A stretch of DNA of 64,000 bases. Source: Anniella stebbinsi. Lineage: Eukaryota; Chordata; Lepidosauria; Squamata; Anniellidae. The DNA is taken from NCBI GenBank assembly GCA_029215795.1, contig JARDYH010000006.1:27171501-27235500 (forward strand). The letters run 5' to 3'. The notes beneath the pieces are model-generated. The model was not told the origin of the DNA. It saw nothing but the letters and a program-made list of their open reading frames with translations, and did no database searches. Both the position numbers and the translations under genes were made by a program. Of this stretch, positions 10,610-21,360 are shown piece by piece. Position 1 is the first letter of the stretch. Every line of letters starts with the position of its first letter.

Positions 10610-10730
10610 TAGGCTTAGATATCCTTAGAGTAGACCCATTGAAATCAATAGAATGTACATTAGTCATGACTAACCGAATCCCCATTAATTTCAATGGGTG
10701 TAACTCTAAGTATGAGAAGATCTGGATCCA
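10610..10730. repeat. Decayed copy of the AAGTAAGTCCCATTGA repeat
   Basis: Contains CCCATTGAAATCAATAGAAT and CCATTAATTTCAATGGGTG in inverted layout. It lies in the BCL2 3' UTR. Confidence 0.45.
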
Positions 10731-10850
10731 AACCATAATATGAAACTATTAGCTATGAAACTATTACATTCCCTAGAGCTTTTTTTTTTTGCATATAATG
10801 CCACAAATTAAGATATTTCACCTAGATCTGTTTTTGTTGTAGTATATATA

Positions 10851-10872
10851 AAGTGTGTGTGTGTGTGTGTGT
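10851..10872. repeat. GT microsatellite in the BCL2 3' UTR
   Basis: About ten GT units; a CA run in the mRNA. Confidence 0.9.
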
Positions 10873-13544
10873 TACACATCACCCCAAGCAACACATCAGT
10901 TGAGACTGTCGTTCAGGTCCAAACATTTTATCACTGGATGAATATGAATTAATAAATTCTATTTTTTTTACAGTTTAATAAACAAAAAACAATTTGAAAG
11001 AAAACACTTTAAAAAAGAAATTCATAAGAATTCAAACATGTCCACTGCATCTAATTTAGATCTTGTTCCTTTTTTACTTGTAATTCTGGAAATTTACTAA
11101 CCCCCTGCTTTAATAGCCATCACACTGATTCTAAACTCATTGGCTGGGATCCAAAGAACAACCCATGACTTGTCATCTTTGCATATGCTGGGACTTTTCT
11201 GCCTCCATCCTGCAGTGCTCCCACCCCTACCCCCACTGGACAGCTAATTGTGAAGGCTGGGAGGGACCTTCTAGTGCAGAATCCTATATAATATGAAGGG
11301 CAGCTGCTGCTAGCAAAAATTGGTAGTCCAGAAGATGAGCAAAAGCACTAGCTGTTCACATGGAGTTTTTTTTTTACCCTGGCCATTGATTTATTCTATT
11401 GATACCAATGGACCATCTATTACCTAGAAGTAATGGTGCATCGGAATGAATCCTACTTAGAGTTGCCTCTCTGCATGCTTTTATCCTGTGATCAAGTTTG
11501 GTTACTCATGGACATTTGTGGGTCCTTTACATGACGTTGTTAAGCTCCAGGGCCTCTCCCATGCTTTCTGACCTTTATCCCTTTTTTAAAAAATTGGGGA
11601 TAATGAGCTATTTAAATATTGCAAGTTGAATTTCTCTGTGTAAAGAGGAAGTTACGCTATAACAGCAGCTATACAACAGTGCCATCTAGTGGATATATAA
11701 TGAAATATATAGAATTTGCAGATAAAAGAACTCCCTGGGGGGAAAAAGTGGAAGTGCATGCAAAGGGCCGATCTTAATCCCACAAAGCATATGGAAGTAG
11801 AAGCCATGGTAAAGCTTCAGGATAAAATGCCTCTGTGTAAAGAAGCCTTTTATCAAAGCGATAGACCAGAAGAGAACGTTTCATCAATTATTTTGCTTTA
11901 CAGCTTGAGCAACCCAACCAAATGTGTATCTAACCTGCTCTTAAAGAACGTCAGCAGTGAAGACTCCAGTACAGCCCTACGTACTGACAGTTTCAGGTTT
12001 TTTTGGGGGGGAGTGTCCTTGGGCAGGAGGCCCTCACTGGGATCTCATTCTTGGTTGGGCCTACCTCCTTGCCAATGTCGCCACTTCCCCATTTGCTTGC
12101 CCTCTACCTGTGAATCCAATTTGCATCACTGCCCAGAAGGAGAGGTCAAGGCAAATGGAGGTTCCTCCTCCTCCTTTCCCCTTGGTCTTGCTGCTGCTAG
12201 GGAGGTAAGGTGGACATGCAGGGAGGGCAGGTGGACATGCAGCAACAGCAAGGAGGAGGAATCAGCAGTGGACCTCTTAATGGGGTGTGGACCTGACAAT
12301 ACTGAACCTTGGTGCTCCACCTGTCTTCACCTATATGTTTAGGACCAAAGAACAAAATAACGTACTCTCACAGAAAATCTGCCTTATTAAGTACTCTGCA
12401 TTCACCTTATTTAAAGTTATTTTAAATAAGAATTCCCTGCTCCTCTTCCTTCAATGAAGAAAGACAATAGGCACCTCAGGGAGCTGGGGTTCTGTAAGTC
12501 TCTCCTGATGGAGGTGTTGGACGGCTTCTTTATCGTCCTTCCTTCCAAATATGGTCTTAAGAAATAACCAGAATGCAATACTTCAGAAGGAGATAAAGCT
12601 CCAATTAGTAGGAGTGGAGTGGATGGAAGAGAATTTAATTTTGGTGTTCATTCTGATATGGAGGGAAAATCAGAGCAAATCTCTCTCAGCTGATCACTTC
12701 TCCTTGCCAAATGAATCTTGAGCCTCTATGACTCTGAGATATTTTTAAGCGTCCAAAGCAAATTGTTTTTCGAGACCCCCCCAAGAAGTATTCAGGAAGT
12801 AGAGCAGGATCAGCTATGAGTAAATGCTCACTCCAGTGGGGATGCGAGCTCCAGGCCCCAGATCTGCGAGGCAGGCACAGGCACAGGCACTTACGGCTTC
12901 CTGATGGTTGCATGTTAATGGTAAAGTTACTGATGAAGAATACACTGAAGCAGCAATTCCTTGCAATTCCAAAATTTGTCGCTCCTAGCTTTTAAAATCG
13001 TTGCTTGAGGATCCACCGACGGTTCTCTCCCAATGGCAATCAATTGGGGTGTGTAATAATGGCACACTTTAGAGGTTACAGGAAACAGTATTTCCAGCTG
13101 TTGTCCCATTGGGAAGCCTTCCAAACACAGCTGTTGGCTTTGGGGATATGAGCTATTACTGGCCTGAATCTCGTGTCGCTTCTTGCTCCAGATAAGTACC
13201 ATGTTGAATCATTACATCCCAAAGGCAATACTGGCTGGAAATGGCCTTCGTCTCATCCATACTACATTTCAGGATCCCCCTTCCATGGGCAGAGTTGAAA
13301 AACCTAACTGCAACATTCCACTGTGGCAAGTAGCCCATTCACTGATTTCCTTAAAAAGGAAACACACATGTCTCTGTGCCTGTTCTTCAGTCTATTGTAA
13401 CAAAATAGTCTGTTGAATGACACGTTGCTAGAAAACTGAAGATCTTTGGAGTCTCCTTAAACTTCATTACAACAACATTACGGCATACGTGTGTATAGCT
13501 TGCAGAATTTCAGGAAAATAGCAGGTTAAATGTAAAACATCTTT

Positions 13545-13609
13545 AATAAATAACTCTTCTCCGGCACTGTAGAAAATAAATGAATATTCCCTTTGGCAGT
13601 AATAGCTGA
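13545..13609 (-). promoter_or_regulatory. BCL2: Conserved AU-rich block of the BCL2 3' UTR
   Basis: Minus strand, about 150-215 bases after the stop. It contains ATCAGCTATTACTGCC, then AAAGGGAATATTC, ATTTATTTT and GTTATTTATTAA. The human BCL2 UTR has nearly the same series shortly after its stop, with AUUUA pentamers of the destabilising AU-rich element bound by AUF1, HuR and related proteins. Conservation is judged from memory. Confidence 0.82.
13587..13600 (-). promoter_or_regulatory. BCL2: Overlapping miR-204/211 and miR-34/449 target sites
   Basis: The minus strand reads ACTGCCAAAGGGAA. AAAGGGAA is an 8-base seed match for miR-204/211 (plus strand 13587-13594, with one further matching base at 13595). 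ACTGCCA is a 7mer-A1 seed match for miR-34/449 (13594-13600). The two overlap by one base, so the microRNAs could hardly bind together. Both families are known regulators of BCL2 in mammals, and the human UTR carries the same overlapping arrangement as I recall it. Confidence 0.75.
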
Positions 13610-13757
13610 TTTAATATTTAGACAGAAAGATACTTGGCTCATAAAATAATAGCATTATGCTACAGGAAAAACAAACAAATATTATTTTCTTCTGCCCCTT
13701 CCCTGCTCTTTTCAGTTCCTTTAAAAAGGGCATCAGCTCATCATAAATTGGTTGAAG

Positions 13758-13892
13758 TCACTTATGGCCCAGATAAGCACCAAGGGTGATGCATGCGCCC
13801 ACAACAGCCAGACTCAGGATTGTCTTCAGAGGCAGCCATGAGAAATCGAACAAAGGCCTCATGTTGTTGCTGTACAGCTCCACAAAGGCATC
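13758..13892 (-). CDS. BCL2: BCL2 apoptosis regulator, last coding exon (C-terminal 44 residues)
   Basis: Seen: read on the minus strand from 13892, the frame encodes 44 residues and a TGA stop at 13758-13760. It starts [15 protein letters not shown], continues [19 protein letters not shown] and ends [10 protein letters not shown]. Known: vertebrate Bcl-2 ends with this peptide, and the human last exon also encodes 44 residues starting DAFVELY, right after the GGW of BH2. The exon supplies the end of BH2 (residues 1-7) and the tail anchor (about 21-41, hydrophobic, then a short GHK end) that inserts Bcl-2 into mitochondrial outer, ER and nuclear membranes. Bcl-2 blocks apoptosis by holding BAX/BAK and BH3-only proteins. 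The start is fixed by an AG acceptor at 13893-13894 in phase 0. No frameshift or missing residue is visible. Earlier exons lie outside the window. A retrocopy is excluded by the intact splice site and the following conserved UTR. Confidence 0.97.
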   Translation of the reverse strand, partial: DAFVELYSNNMRPLFDFSWLPLKTILSLAVVGACITLGAYLGHK

Positions 13893-13936
13893 CTGGTAAA
13901 ACAAAAAAGGGGGGGAAGGGGGGAGGGAGAAAGAAG
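13893..13936 (-). promoter_or_regulatory. BCL2: Splice acceptor and polypyrimidine tract of the BCL2 last exon
   Basis: On the minus strand, a run of about 40 bases, nearly all C and T, ends in TTTTACCAG directly before the GAT (Asp) codon. This is a near-ideal 3' splice site. It fixes the exon boundary and shows that the copy is a spliced gene, not a processed pseudogene. The C-rich stretch (13911-13923 as G on the plus strand) is unusually pure and may vary in length between individuals. Confidence 0.93.
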
Positions 13937-14189
13937 ATGAGAATCTTAGGACAGAAATTGCTGCAAAAATTAATAAATGAAGTTGCTCTTTGCAAGCTGA
14001 ACATTAAAACTAAACTGGAAATTGAGAACAAAATATTTTGGCGTAATTCTTTCCTTCCTTCAAGGGGAGAACCCTGTGTTTGGGCTTCTGCGTGTGAGGA
14101 GGAGACTCCCCAGGAATTTTGCAGAAGACCCACCTCCCCTGTTGGTCAGTTGAATGTGCTGCCAATGGAGTAGCCCATTGTAAGGCAAA

Positions 14190-14300
14190 ATTCTGGGCAA
14201 CCAGGCTTGGATGATTCCAGCAGGCAGTGAGAGATAACATGGAAATTCTCCCACTGCAACTCCCAGCATCCCCCAGCCCCAGGTTGGGGAAGGCTGTCCT
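14190..14300. mobile_element. Decayed palindromic MITE (AGCCTTCCCCAAC family)
   Basis: Only the right half is clear: GCAACTCCCAGCATCCCC and CAGGTTGGGGAAGGCTG. Confidence 0.5.
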
Positions 14301-14814
14301 AAATATTTCCTGATACCCCATTTACGCCCCCAGCATTTAGTCACAGTATGTGAAGGTCCTATATAGAATGTATTCAATTACTGCTCCCTTAATCATGTTT
14401 TTTGGCACTCCTTTGCTTCTCCAAACTAATGAGCTTTTTACATGAGAGTGTTAATCACTAGATCTACTTTTGGTTTCATCACAGAATTGAGATCCAAGCT
14501 CTACACAAAGAGCTTTTCCACTACATAACATTTAAGTGGAACTGTGCTATAGTGGAATAACGCGAATACACAGGTAGAAACAGAGCTTTTAGAAATAATA
14601 GCCCATTTTCCCCATTCTAAACCCCCCCTTTAGAAAGTACTCTGAAAAAAACAGAAGCAAAACTGGAGGATCATGATATTGTCTAAAGAACCTGTAAACA
14701 ACCACGAGTGAGGATTCACGAGCCCACAATAAATGCCTCGAGTAGAAAAGCTCAATAGTTCTGGAGTTGCTCCTGGTGGCCTGGTCAGCAATGTCTTTCC
14801 CAAAGCAGATATTT

Positions 14815-15643
14815 TTAATTTATATTATTTATTTGTTTGTTTTTTATAGCCAACATGCTCTGGGCAATTCACAAAAATTACCTACCACAAATACAAATGC
14901 AAGATAATAAAGACATAATATAAAACCTTCAACATACAACATTTAAAACAATTTGAACAGCTAAAACAGTTACAATAAGATACTGGACCTGATGAAAACA
15001 ATATACATGCCCCATCATATACTGTCAAATGTCTGGGAATAAAGGACAGTTTTAACATGGCACCGAAAAGGCAACACTGTTGGTGCCAGTCAGACCTCAG
15101 TGGGGAGAGCATTCCATAATTTGGGGGGGGGGGGCACCATCGAGAAGGCCCTTTTCCTTGTCACTACCTCCTGAGCCTTCCTCAGAGGAGGCACTCACAG
15201 GAAGGCAACTGTAATGCTTAAGTAGGTTCATGTCAGAAGAGGCACATGGTCAGGTATTATGATCTCAAGCCATGTAAGGCTTTATAGGTTAAAAATAGCA
15301 CTATGAATTGAGGTCAGAAACATACAGGTAGCCAATGCAGGTAGGCCAGAATTGGTGTTACATGCTTAGACCTTCTAGTTCCTGTTATTATTCTGGCTGC
15401 AGTATTTTGCATAAACTACAGTTTCTGAACAGTCTTGAAGAGCAGCTCCACATAGAGCAAATTGCAATAATCTGACGTGGAGGTTACCAGAGCATAGACT
15501 ACTGGAATCAGGTTATCCCTGTCCAGCAGGGCCACCAGCCAAATCTGGTAGAAAGCACTCTGTTCCACTGAGGCCACCTGAGCCTCAAGTGACAAAGATG
15601 GCTCCAGGAGAACCCTCAAGCAAATAACTGAGCTGCGAAGATA
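14815..15643 (-). mobile_element. L2-like LINE, 3' end, antisense to the window
   Basis: The minus-strand frame 15416-15655 reads LEAQVASVEQSAFYQI, then VYALVTSTSDYCNLLYVE and LLFKTVQKL. This is the region after the reverse transcriptase core of L2/CR1-type ORF2 proteins. Stops and frame breaks follow. The 3' UTR runs to an AT-rich tail near 14820, with a 14-G run at 15122-15134. It is truncated at 15643 by the MITE at 15644. Confidence 0.75.
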
Positions 15644-15963
15644 TAGGTTGACCAAATAAAATCCAGGTCAGGGCTCATGTAACTTTAACAGTTGTAGAGA
15701 AAAGGGAATTTCAGCCAATGTCATTTGTATGCAATTAGTTCCTGGTGATATTCCCTCTTCATCACAACAGTTAAAGTTGCAGGCACTATACTAGAGTGAC
15801 CATATACAAAAGAAGGCAGGGCCCCTGCAACTTTAACTGGTGTGATGAAGAGGGAATTTCACCAGGAACTAATTGCATACAAATGACACTGGCTGAAATT
15901 CCCTTTTCTCTACAACGGTTAAAGTTACATGAGCCCTGACCTGGATTTTATCTGGTCACCCTA
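15644..15963 (+). mobile_element. Palindromic TA-flanked MITE, complete (GGGTGACCAGAT family)
   Basis: TA flanks both ends; the ends are GGTTGACCAAATAAAATCC and its inverted partner. Two arms of about 137 bases are near-perfect complements around a unique ~40-base centre holding ACTATACTAGAGTGACCATA. No coding capacity. TA target duplications fit a Tc1/mariner-type transposase. The whole would fold into one long hairpin. Confidence 0.9.
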
Positions 15964-17447
15964 CAAGATAAGAATTTTCCCTATTCAGTGTGCATGTCAA
16001 AACACCGGATTGAAGCCAGTAACTCAGCCCACCACCATTTGAGTTCCAATTTAACTTCTTGCTTTCTCTCTTGCTGCTGAGGAGCCTTGGGAATGACTGT
16101 GGCAGGAGCTTGGAGCCTTCCTAGTAAGGTGATAAAGGCAGGTGGTGTCTTGGGGATTTTCCCACTTTCACTTCAGTTGTACTGACCCCCCCCCCCCCAC
16201 ATGCTTCCCCTCCCCCTGCTAGACAGAAGACACACTAGCGATTTCCAGTGATGAAAGGTGCCTCCAAAACATGAGGGGCGCTAGATGGCCCACCCACCAT
16301 GCCAAGCTGTGTCATCAGCAAAACCTGGCATGTTAAGAGTGATGTGCCAGAGCCTGGAGGTGTCACAGGCACACGGTTGTAGATAACGATCAACTATCTG
16401 ATTCCAGAGAAAGGAATACTTCTCATTGACACATTTAACAACTGACACAAGATGGCGCATCAGGCTTCTTACGCTGCCCTGTGCGACTCAAATCCTGTGG
16501 AGCTGGACTTCAAAAGACTCACACTTGCATAGAGAAACAGAGATTAACTCCCACAATTTCTCTTTACAACAAGCAAACAAACAAAAACAAAAATAGCTTG
16601 ACTGTTATCCTGTTTGTCGCCTTTTCACAAAAAAAAGGAGGAATGAACTATTCTGGTCCTAAAGATTGTTTTTAATACAAAATATGCATGCTGGCCTCAG
16701 TCTGGTATGCTCAATTCCATTTAAATCAGAATTAGGTATACTTAAGATTGCTGAAATGAATGCCCCCCAAAATACCTAACTTTGGGTGGATCGTGGCCTC
16801 TTGTGTGCAGCTTCTCCACAGTAATACCCATAAATTAAAAATTTCCACAAATGGCAGCCGTAAGCCACATAAATGGAGGGTTTGGGGTTGTTGTTATTTA
16901 GCTTACACACAGAAGAGAACTGATAGGATAAGTGAAGTTTTGGAACTTGGAGGGGAACAGGTACGTCAATAGATTCATGATAAAAACATTAATACAACAA
17001 AGGAGAAAAGCTATTAAATCTATGAGAAAGCAATTACGTTTCTAAAACTACCCTTCGTTTTATCTACTATTTCCAGGCTGCAACCCTGAGAAGGTTGCCG
17101 TGCCTTTCGAAGTGTGGCTTCTTGTTGCAGTGGGTTTATGCAAGCAATGTGCTCAATGTGGAGATTAAGGACAGGGAGGCCAGCTAAGGAGGTCAAAGGT
17201 TGTCTAACCCATGCCCACACAGACGAATTGGCACAGGTCAAGGTTCAAATGGGCCCAAACCAGACTCTGGTCTCCCGTTGGTTCAGCCCCTCCCATTCGA
17301 CCATCGCTCAATTGTGGCAAGGGAGAGGGGTGGAGCATGTGCTTCCCCACTTGTGAGATGTTTTATTATTTTTTTAAACAAGGGCCTTGGTCACCCTGGC
17401 CACTAACTGCTGCCAAAATGGAGGGGAAACAAGCAGGTATAATGCGA
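15964..17447. other. No recognised feature
   Basis: Unique-looking intronic DNA with a C run at 16187-16198. ACAAGATGGCGC at 16447 recalls the start of some retroelements, but nothing follows. Confidence 0.45.
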
Positions 17448-17696
17448 CAGGGCCTGCCCTACCATCAGACAGAGTGAGGTGGCCACCTCAGGCAGCTGAT
17501 TTAGAGTGTCGTCAAAACGAAGCAAATGTTTAGTTATTGAATGTATAATTGTTGTATTTTCAATGCCTGTGAGAGGGAGAGCTGCCTGTGGGATTTTCTG
17601 CCTCAGATGCCGACATAATTTGGCTGGCCTTGCGTACTAGGTGCCTTCACTTGAGGAGGGGAATCTCAGACAGCAAAATGACTTGGGCCAGCCCTG
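17448..17696. mobile_element. hAT-like element with CAGGGCTGGCCC-type ends
   Basis: CAGGGCCTGCCCTACC at the left and GGGCCAGCCCTG at the right are inverted; GCCACCTCAGGCAGC near the left end has a weaker inverse near the right. The same layout occurs at 31547-31840. Confidence 0.65.
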
Positions 17697-18289
17697 TGGT
17701 GTGATATGGGAAAATCTTGTAGCACTGGCCTCACAACTGCCTCCATCTACAATGTTGAAGTGCAGGGCACTTAGGAGCTAACACAGATCAGTCACCAGAG
17801 AACTTTTACATCACCTCAAACACAGTTTTTTCAGAGGAGCTTATACACATATTTATGGATAAGTTACCACTGCTTACCAGAATACTTCCTGGCCCATGTC
17901 AAGGTGCCGGCTTTGACCTAAATGGCCTGGGTACTGGATATTTTCCATGCTCCTTTTCCTATATGTGCCTTCCCAAAATCTAAGATCAGCTGTAGAGCCC
18001 CTGATAAATGTCTCTACATCTTGGGATGTATGAACAGGGCTTCTATGAACTGGCCCAAAGAAAGTACTATCAACACTGGCTTGGCTAAAGAAACTCCCAC
18101 AAAGTTGAAAACGAGAGTCTTAATATGTGTTGCTTGTTGGTGGTAAAAATGCAGTTATTTCGCTACACTATTTGGCTAACGGATGCCTCATACCCCCCTC
18201 AAGTCTGAAGAATAGATAATGGTACCATAATGCACAATTTGAACTCTGAGCAAATTTGGCAGAGCATTGCTGCTTTTGCTAAAGGCTTT

Positions 18290-18620
18290 TCCCTGTAATA
18301 TTTTCGGTCAGAGCTTTGCTTCGGGCAGGAAGTTAAAGAGCTTGATTAAAAAGAGAAAGCAGGATAATTAATGGCAAAGCCAAGGTACAAAGAGATTGCA
18401 ATGCTAATCAAGGGAATTTAAAAATGCAGAGGAAATATAAGTCGTCGCAAACATTGATGCTCATGTTTAGCACATGGGTTCTTACAACTACTGAAATCCA
18501 TAAGACGATGAAGTCATTTAGAATATTAGATCTTTAATTTCTGATTTGCTTGTTCCCACTGTTGTTAATCTCACAGGTAGTGGAGGTTGTTTGTGTTTAG
18601 AAGGAGCGCGAACCAAGGAT
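18290..18620. other. Candidate conserved non-coding element
   Basis: Repeat-free, balanced sequence rich in homeodomain-like TAAT/ATTA, CTTTG and an octamer-like ATGCTAAT (18398). No homolog can be shown from the sequence alone; the texture is typical of intronic enhancers. Confidence 0.25.
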
Positions 18621-19179
18621 GGGCTGTAATGACTTTAAGACAATGTTAATGCTCTGAATTATGGTGAGGTATAAGAAACATCAGCAGAAAATGTGCACAG
18701 CGGGAAATCCCCGCTCTCACTGGCAACAATAACATCAGTGTCTACCTTATGGTGACTGCTCCATATATTCTAAGTAACTGTTTTATGGATCCTCTCTTTC
18801 CTCTCTGCTGCTTTCTCAAACATCCTGATTAGACTTATTTCCGAAGCTTGTTTGAACAGCCTGTCCCTATTTGTTTAAGTTTGAAATCCGATTTAAACAA
18901 ACACCCAGACCTATTTTATGCACTAAACTGACAGAGCCAGAGTTGGGGAGGGGGGAGGGGAGAACCTGCAGAAAGCTCAACATGCAAAATCAAGTCAACT
19001 CTAATCTGTAGACATCTCAAGATGAGGAGCCCTTGGGAGGGTTGGGCTGAGGCTGGAAGGATTTGGGGGAAAAGACCAACAACCAGCTATACCTGGGGTC
19101 TCTATCACCCCTTGCCAGAGGTGGAAGTGGAGGAGATGATCAGACACAAACCATTAAGATAAATGTCAGATACTGTAGT

Positions 19180-19486
19180 TTCTGGCCCTCCAGCATGAGC
19201 CATTAGGCTGGCCAGTACTAGGGATAGGGCTTTCTTAGTGGTGGCCCCACACCTTTGCAACTCCCTTCGAGGATGATACAAATGGTCTCATCACTTCTGG
19301 TTTTAAACCAGGGAAGCACATTTACACCAGTCCGCATCTGGTGCTTAAAAGTAATTGGATGCTGATGTTGCTCCTGCGTGTGTGTTTAATTGTAAACTGT
19401 ATGTTTCTGTTTTCATATTATTGTAAGCTTCCTGGTGAGGGCAGTGTGCGCTGAAAGACAGGTAAAGAAATATTTTAATTAAACAA
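19180..19486 (+). mobile_element. L2-like LINE 3' end
   Basis: TTTCTTAGTGGTGGCCCCAC and CAACTCCCTTCGAGG correspond to the C-terminal coding end of L2 (typically AxVAPRLWNxLP). Then come TTTTAAACCAGG, TTAATTGTAAACTGT and a GGCAGTGTGCGCTGAAAG tail. The coding part is broken. Confidence 0.65.
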
Positions 19487-19487
19487 A

Positions 19488-19660
19488 GCTGTTTTATACC
19501 AAGAGAGGCCATTGGTCCATCTAACACAGTACTGTCTAGTCTGGCATTGGCTCTCCAGGGCCACAGTCTTCTTGAGTCTTTCACCTAAGGTCCTTTAAAT
19601 GAAAATGCCAGAATTTCAAACTTGGATTGTAGTGCTCTACATCTGAGCCACAGCCTTTCC
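19488..19660 (-). repeat. tRNA-derived SINE, reverse orientation
   Basis: On the minus strand GGCTCAGATGTAGAGCAC is an A-box region; CCTGGAGAGCCAATGCC and TAGATGGACCAATGGCC then TTGGTATAAAACAGC form body and tail. The B box is eroded. Confidence 0.75.
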
Positions 19661-19861
19661 CCACCATTGTGATTAATGCTGCATGTGTGTTGGCTTGAGG
19701 GCAAGTGCATCTGACTAATCCATTAGAGAGATGTGCAGCACAATCCTACGGAAGTCCCATGGAATTCAAATGGGGCTTATCCCCAAGCAAGGACTGCAGC
19801 CCCTCATAGATACATCGTAAAAGACTTGTACAGCTAACTGTATCATCTGGCCTTCCGCACA

Positions 19862-19936
19862 CCAGCACCCTCCAGAAGTGTTGAACTACAAATCCCACCA
19901 TTCCCAGCCAGCATGGCCACTGGGTTGGATCATTCA
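19862..19936. mobile_element. Half of a palindromic MITE (AGCCTTCCCCAAC family)
   Basis: CACCCTCCAGAAGTGTTG and CCCACCATTCCCAGCCAGC are the left arm; the right arm is missing. Confidence 0.6.
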
Positions 19937-20427
19937 TTGAAGGATTGTATCTACTGTTGCAGGTTTATTTACATTCCAAATAGAACTACTTGGAAGTAAA
20001 GGCCCATTTAAATGTGAGACATGTGCTACTACTAAAAATGTTCTTCTCCCTAGAGGAATTCCCACCATTCCCAGCTTACTGATGGCATGTGAAGGCTGGG
20101 GCAGTGCATGTTCTCAGCATGCAGTTCAACCCTTGGCATCTCTGCCTGAAAAGACCTCAGGTAATGGGGGCCTGGAAGGCTGCCACCACCTGGCCAGTAC
20201 TCCAGTGGACCAATGGCAGCTTCGTCCTCATGATTTGTCTGATTGGCTGAAATGCAGCTCCCACTCTGTAAAGACCCAACACTTCCTATTGGTTGTAGCT
20301 CAGTGGGATGCTATTGATCTACACTGCATATACAACAGGGAGGAGAAACCGGTTTGCACAATGCTGCATTTTGCATTCATGTGTGAGTGGGTGGTGGACA
20401 GAGTGTACACCCAGAGGAAGTCGACTT

Positions 20428-20430
<3 letters not shown>

Positions 20431-20484
<54 letters not shown>

Positions 20485-20493
20485 TTTTCTTTT
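20431..20493. repeat. TC microsatellite
   Basis: More than twenty TC units decaying into T-rich sequence. Confidence 0.95.
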
Positions 20494-21360
20494 CTACCTG
20501 AATCAAACAGCTGTTGAGGAAGTGATTTTATTTCCCCTTTCATCACTGGTCCAACAGGATATCCTCTTCAGCCACACAGTGCTGAATGAAGGGCTGACGG
20601 GCCTTCCAAGGCTTGGCGGAGTACAACCATCCGCCTTGCTCCTCTTTCGTGCTGACCCACCCATGACTCACGAGTAAATAATGCAAACACCACCTTCTGA
20701 AGAAACTCACATGAGGCTGGGTGACATGGCTTCCGCTCCCGTTAATCAGACAGAACAAGAGATGTATGACATCATGTAAGTCCTGTACAACAGTATGTGC
20801 TTAGCCTATGTGTGAAAAGCAAAAAATAAATAAATCAAAAAATCTCCCCACTCACAGACACCATAATTTCATATAGTAGAAGCCTAATTGCACAGATTGC
20901 TGTTGGTTGTCTTACTGTGGTCGTATCTACGTATCTGTGCATTTTATGCTTATGGCTTTTGGGTTGCTGTATTTATTTAAACAGAGCGGTATTTTTTTGT
21001 GATTGTGTCTAAGCCACAGTTTGTAAGCCCTGCAGCCTGGGAAGCAGTGTATCACAGACTTCCCCAGCCACATGGCCGATGGGCAGGAATGCTGGGAGTT
21101 ATAGCCCAAATCAGGTCCATCTACTCCAGCACTGTCCACTTTGGGCGTCTTCAGATGGGGCATTTTCTCTCGCGATTTACTGCTTCTTCCTGTTCTGGAT
21201 TCTTTTCAGGATTTAAACGGCGTCTTTATACAGCCAGTTTTCCTTTTTATGCATAACGCTATATGCCATTTGCAAGGGTGGATGGACCCTAGCAGGGTGT
21301 TATTGGTTGTCTACACCTCTGGCACAGCCTCTCCCCTCTCTCAGCGTGAAATGAAACACT

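Larger units (their letters stand above)
5766..13757 (-). other. BCL2: BCL2 3' untranslated region (about 8 kb)
   Basis: The segment follows the BCL2 stop codon on the minus strand and ends at a conserved polyadenylation region. Several blocks match my memory of the human BCL2 3' UTR in the same order: 13566-13609, 9044-9103, 8676-8770 and 5770-5850. The human UTR is roughly 5 kb. Spacing from the 8.7 kb block to the end (2.9 kb) resembles human, so most extra length lies between 9.1 and 13.7 kb. Inside it are a palindromic DNA element (8443-8578), a decayed relative (9465-9571), a MIR-like fragment (8083-8190), SINE/LINE tails (6770-6960, 7862-7921) and a hairpin repeat (7219-7325). Open frames here are chance. 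Confidence 0.87.

Noticed and set aside
11716..12342. The longest open frame of the window (208 codons, plus strand)
   Set aside because: It lies antisense within the BCL2 3' UTR, has no recognisable domain, low-complexity stretches and no promoter or splice context; likely chance.
13762..14133. 123-codon open frame on the minus strand overlapping the BCL2 exon
   Set aside because: It is in another frame and runs through the polypyrimidine tract and acceptor into the intron. The conserved peptide lies in the frame ending at 13758.
20082..20506. Frames with long Ser-Leu or Arg-Glu runs
   Set aside because: They are translations of the TC microsatellite.
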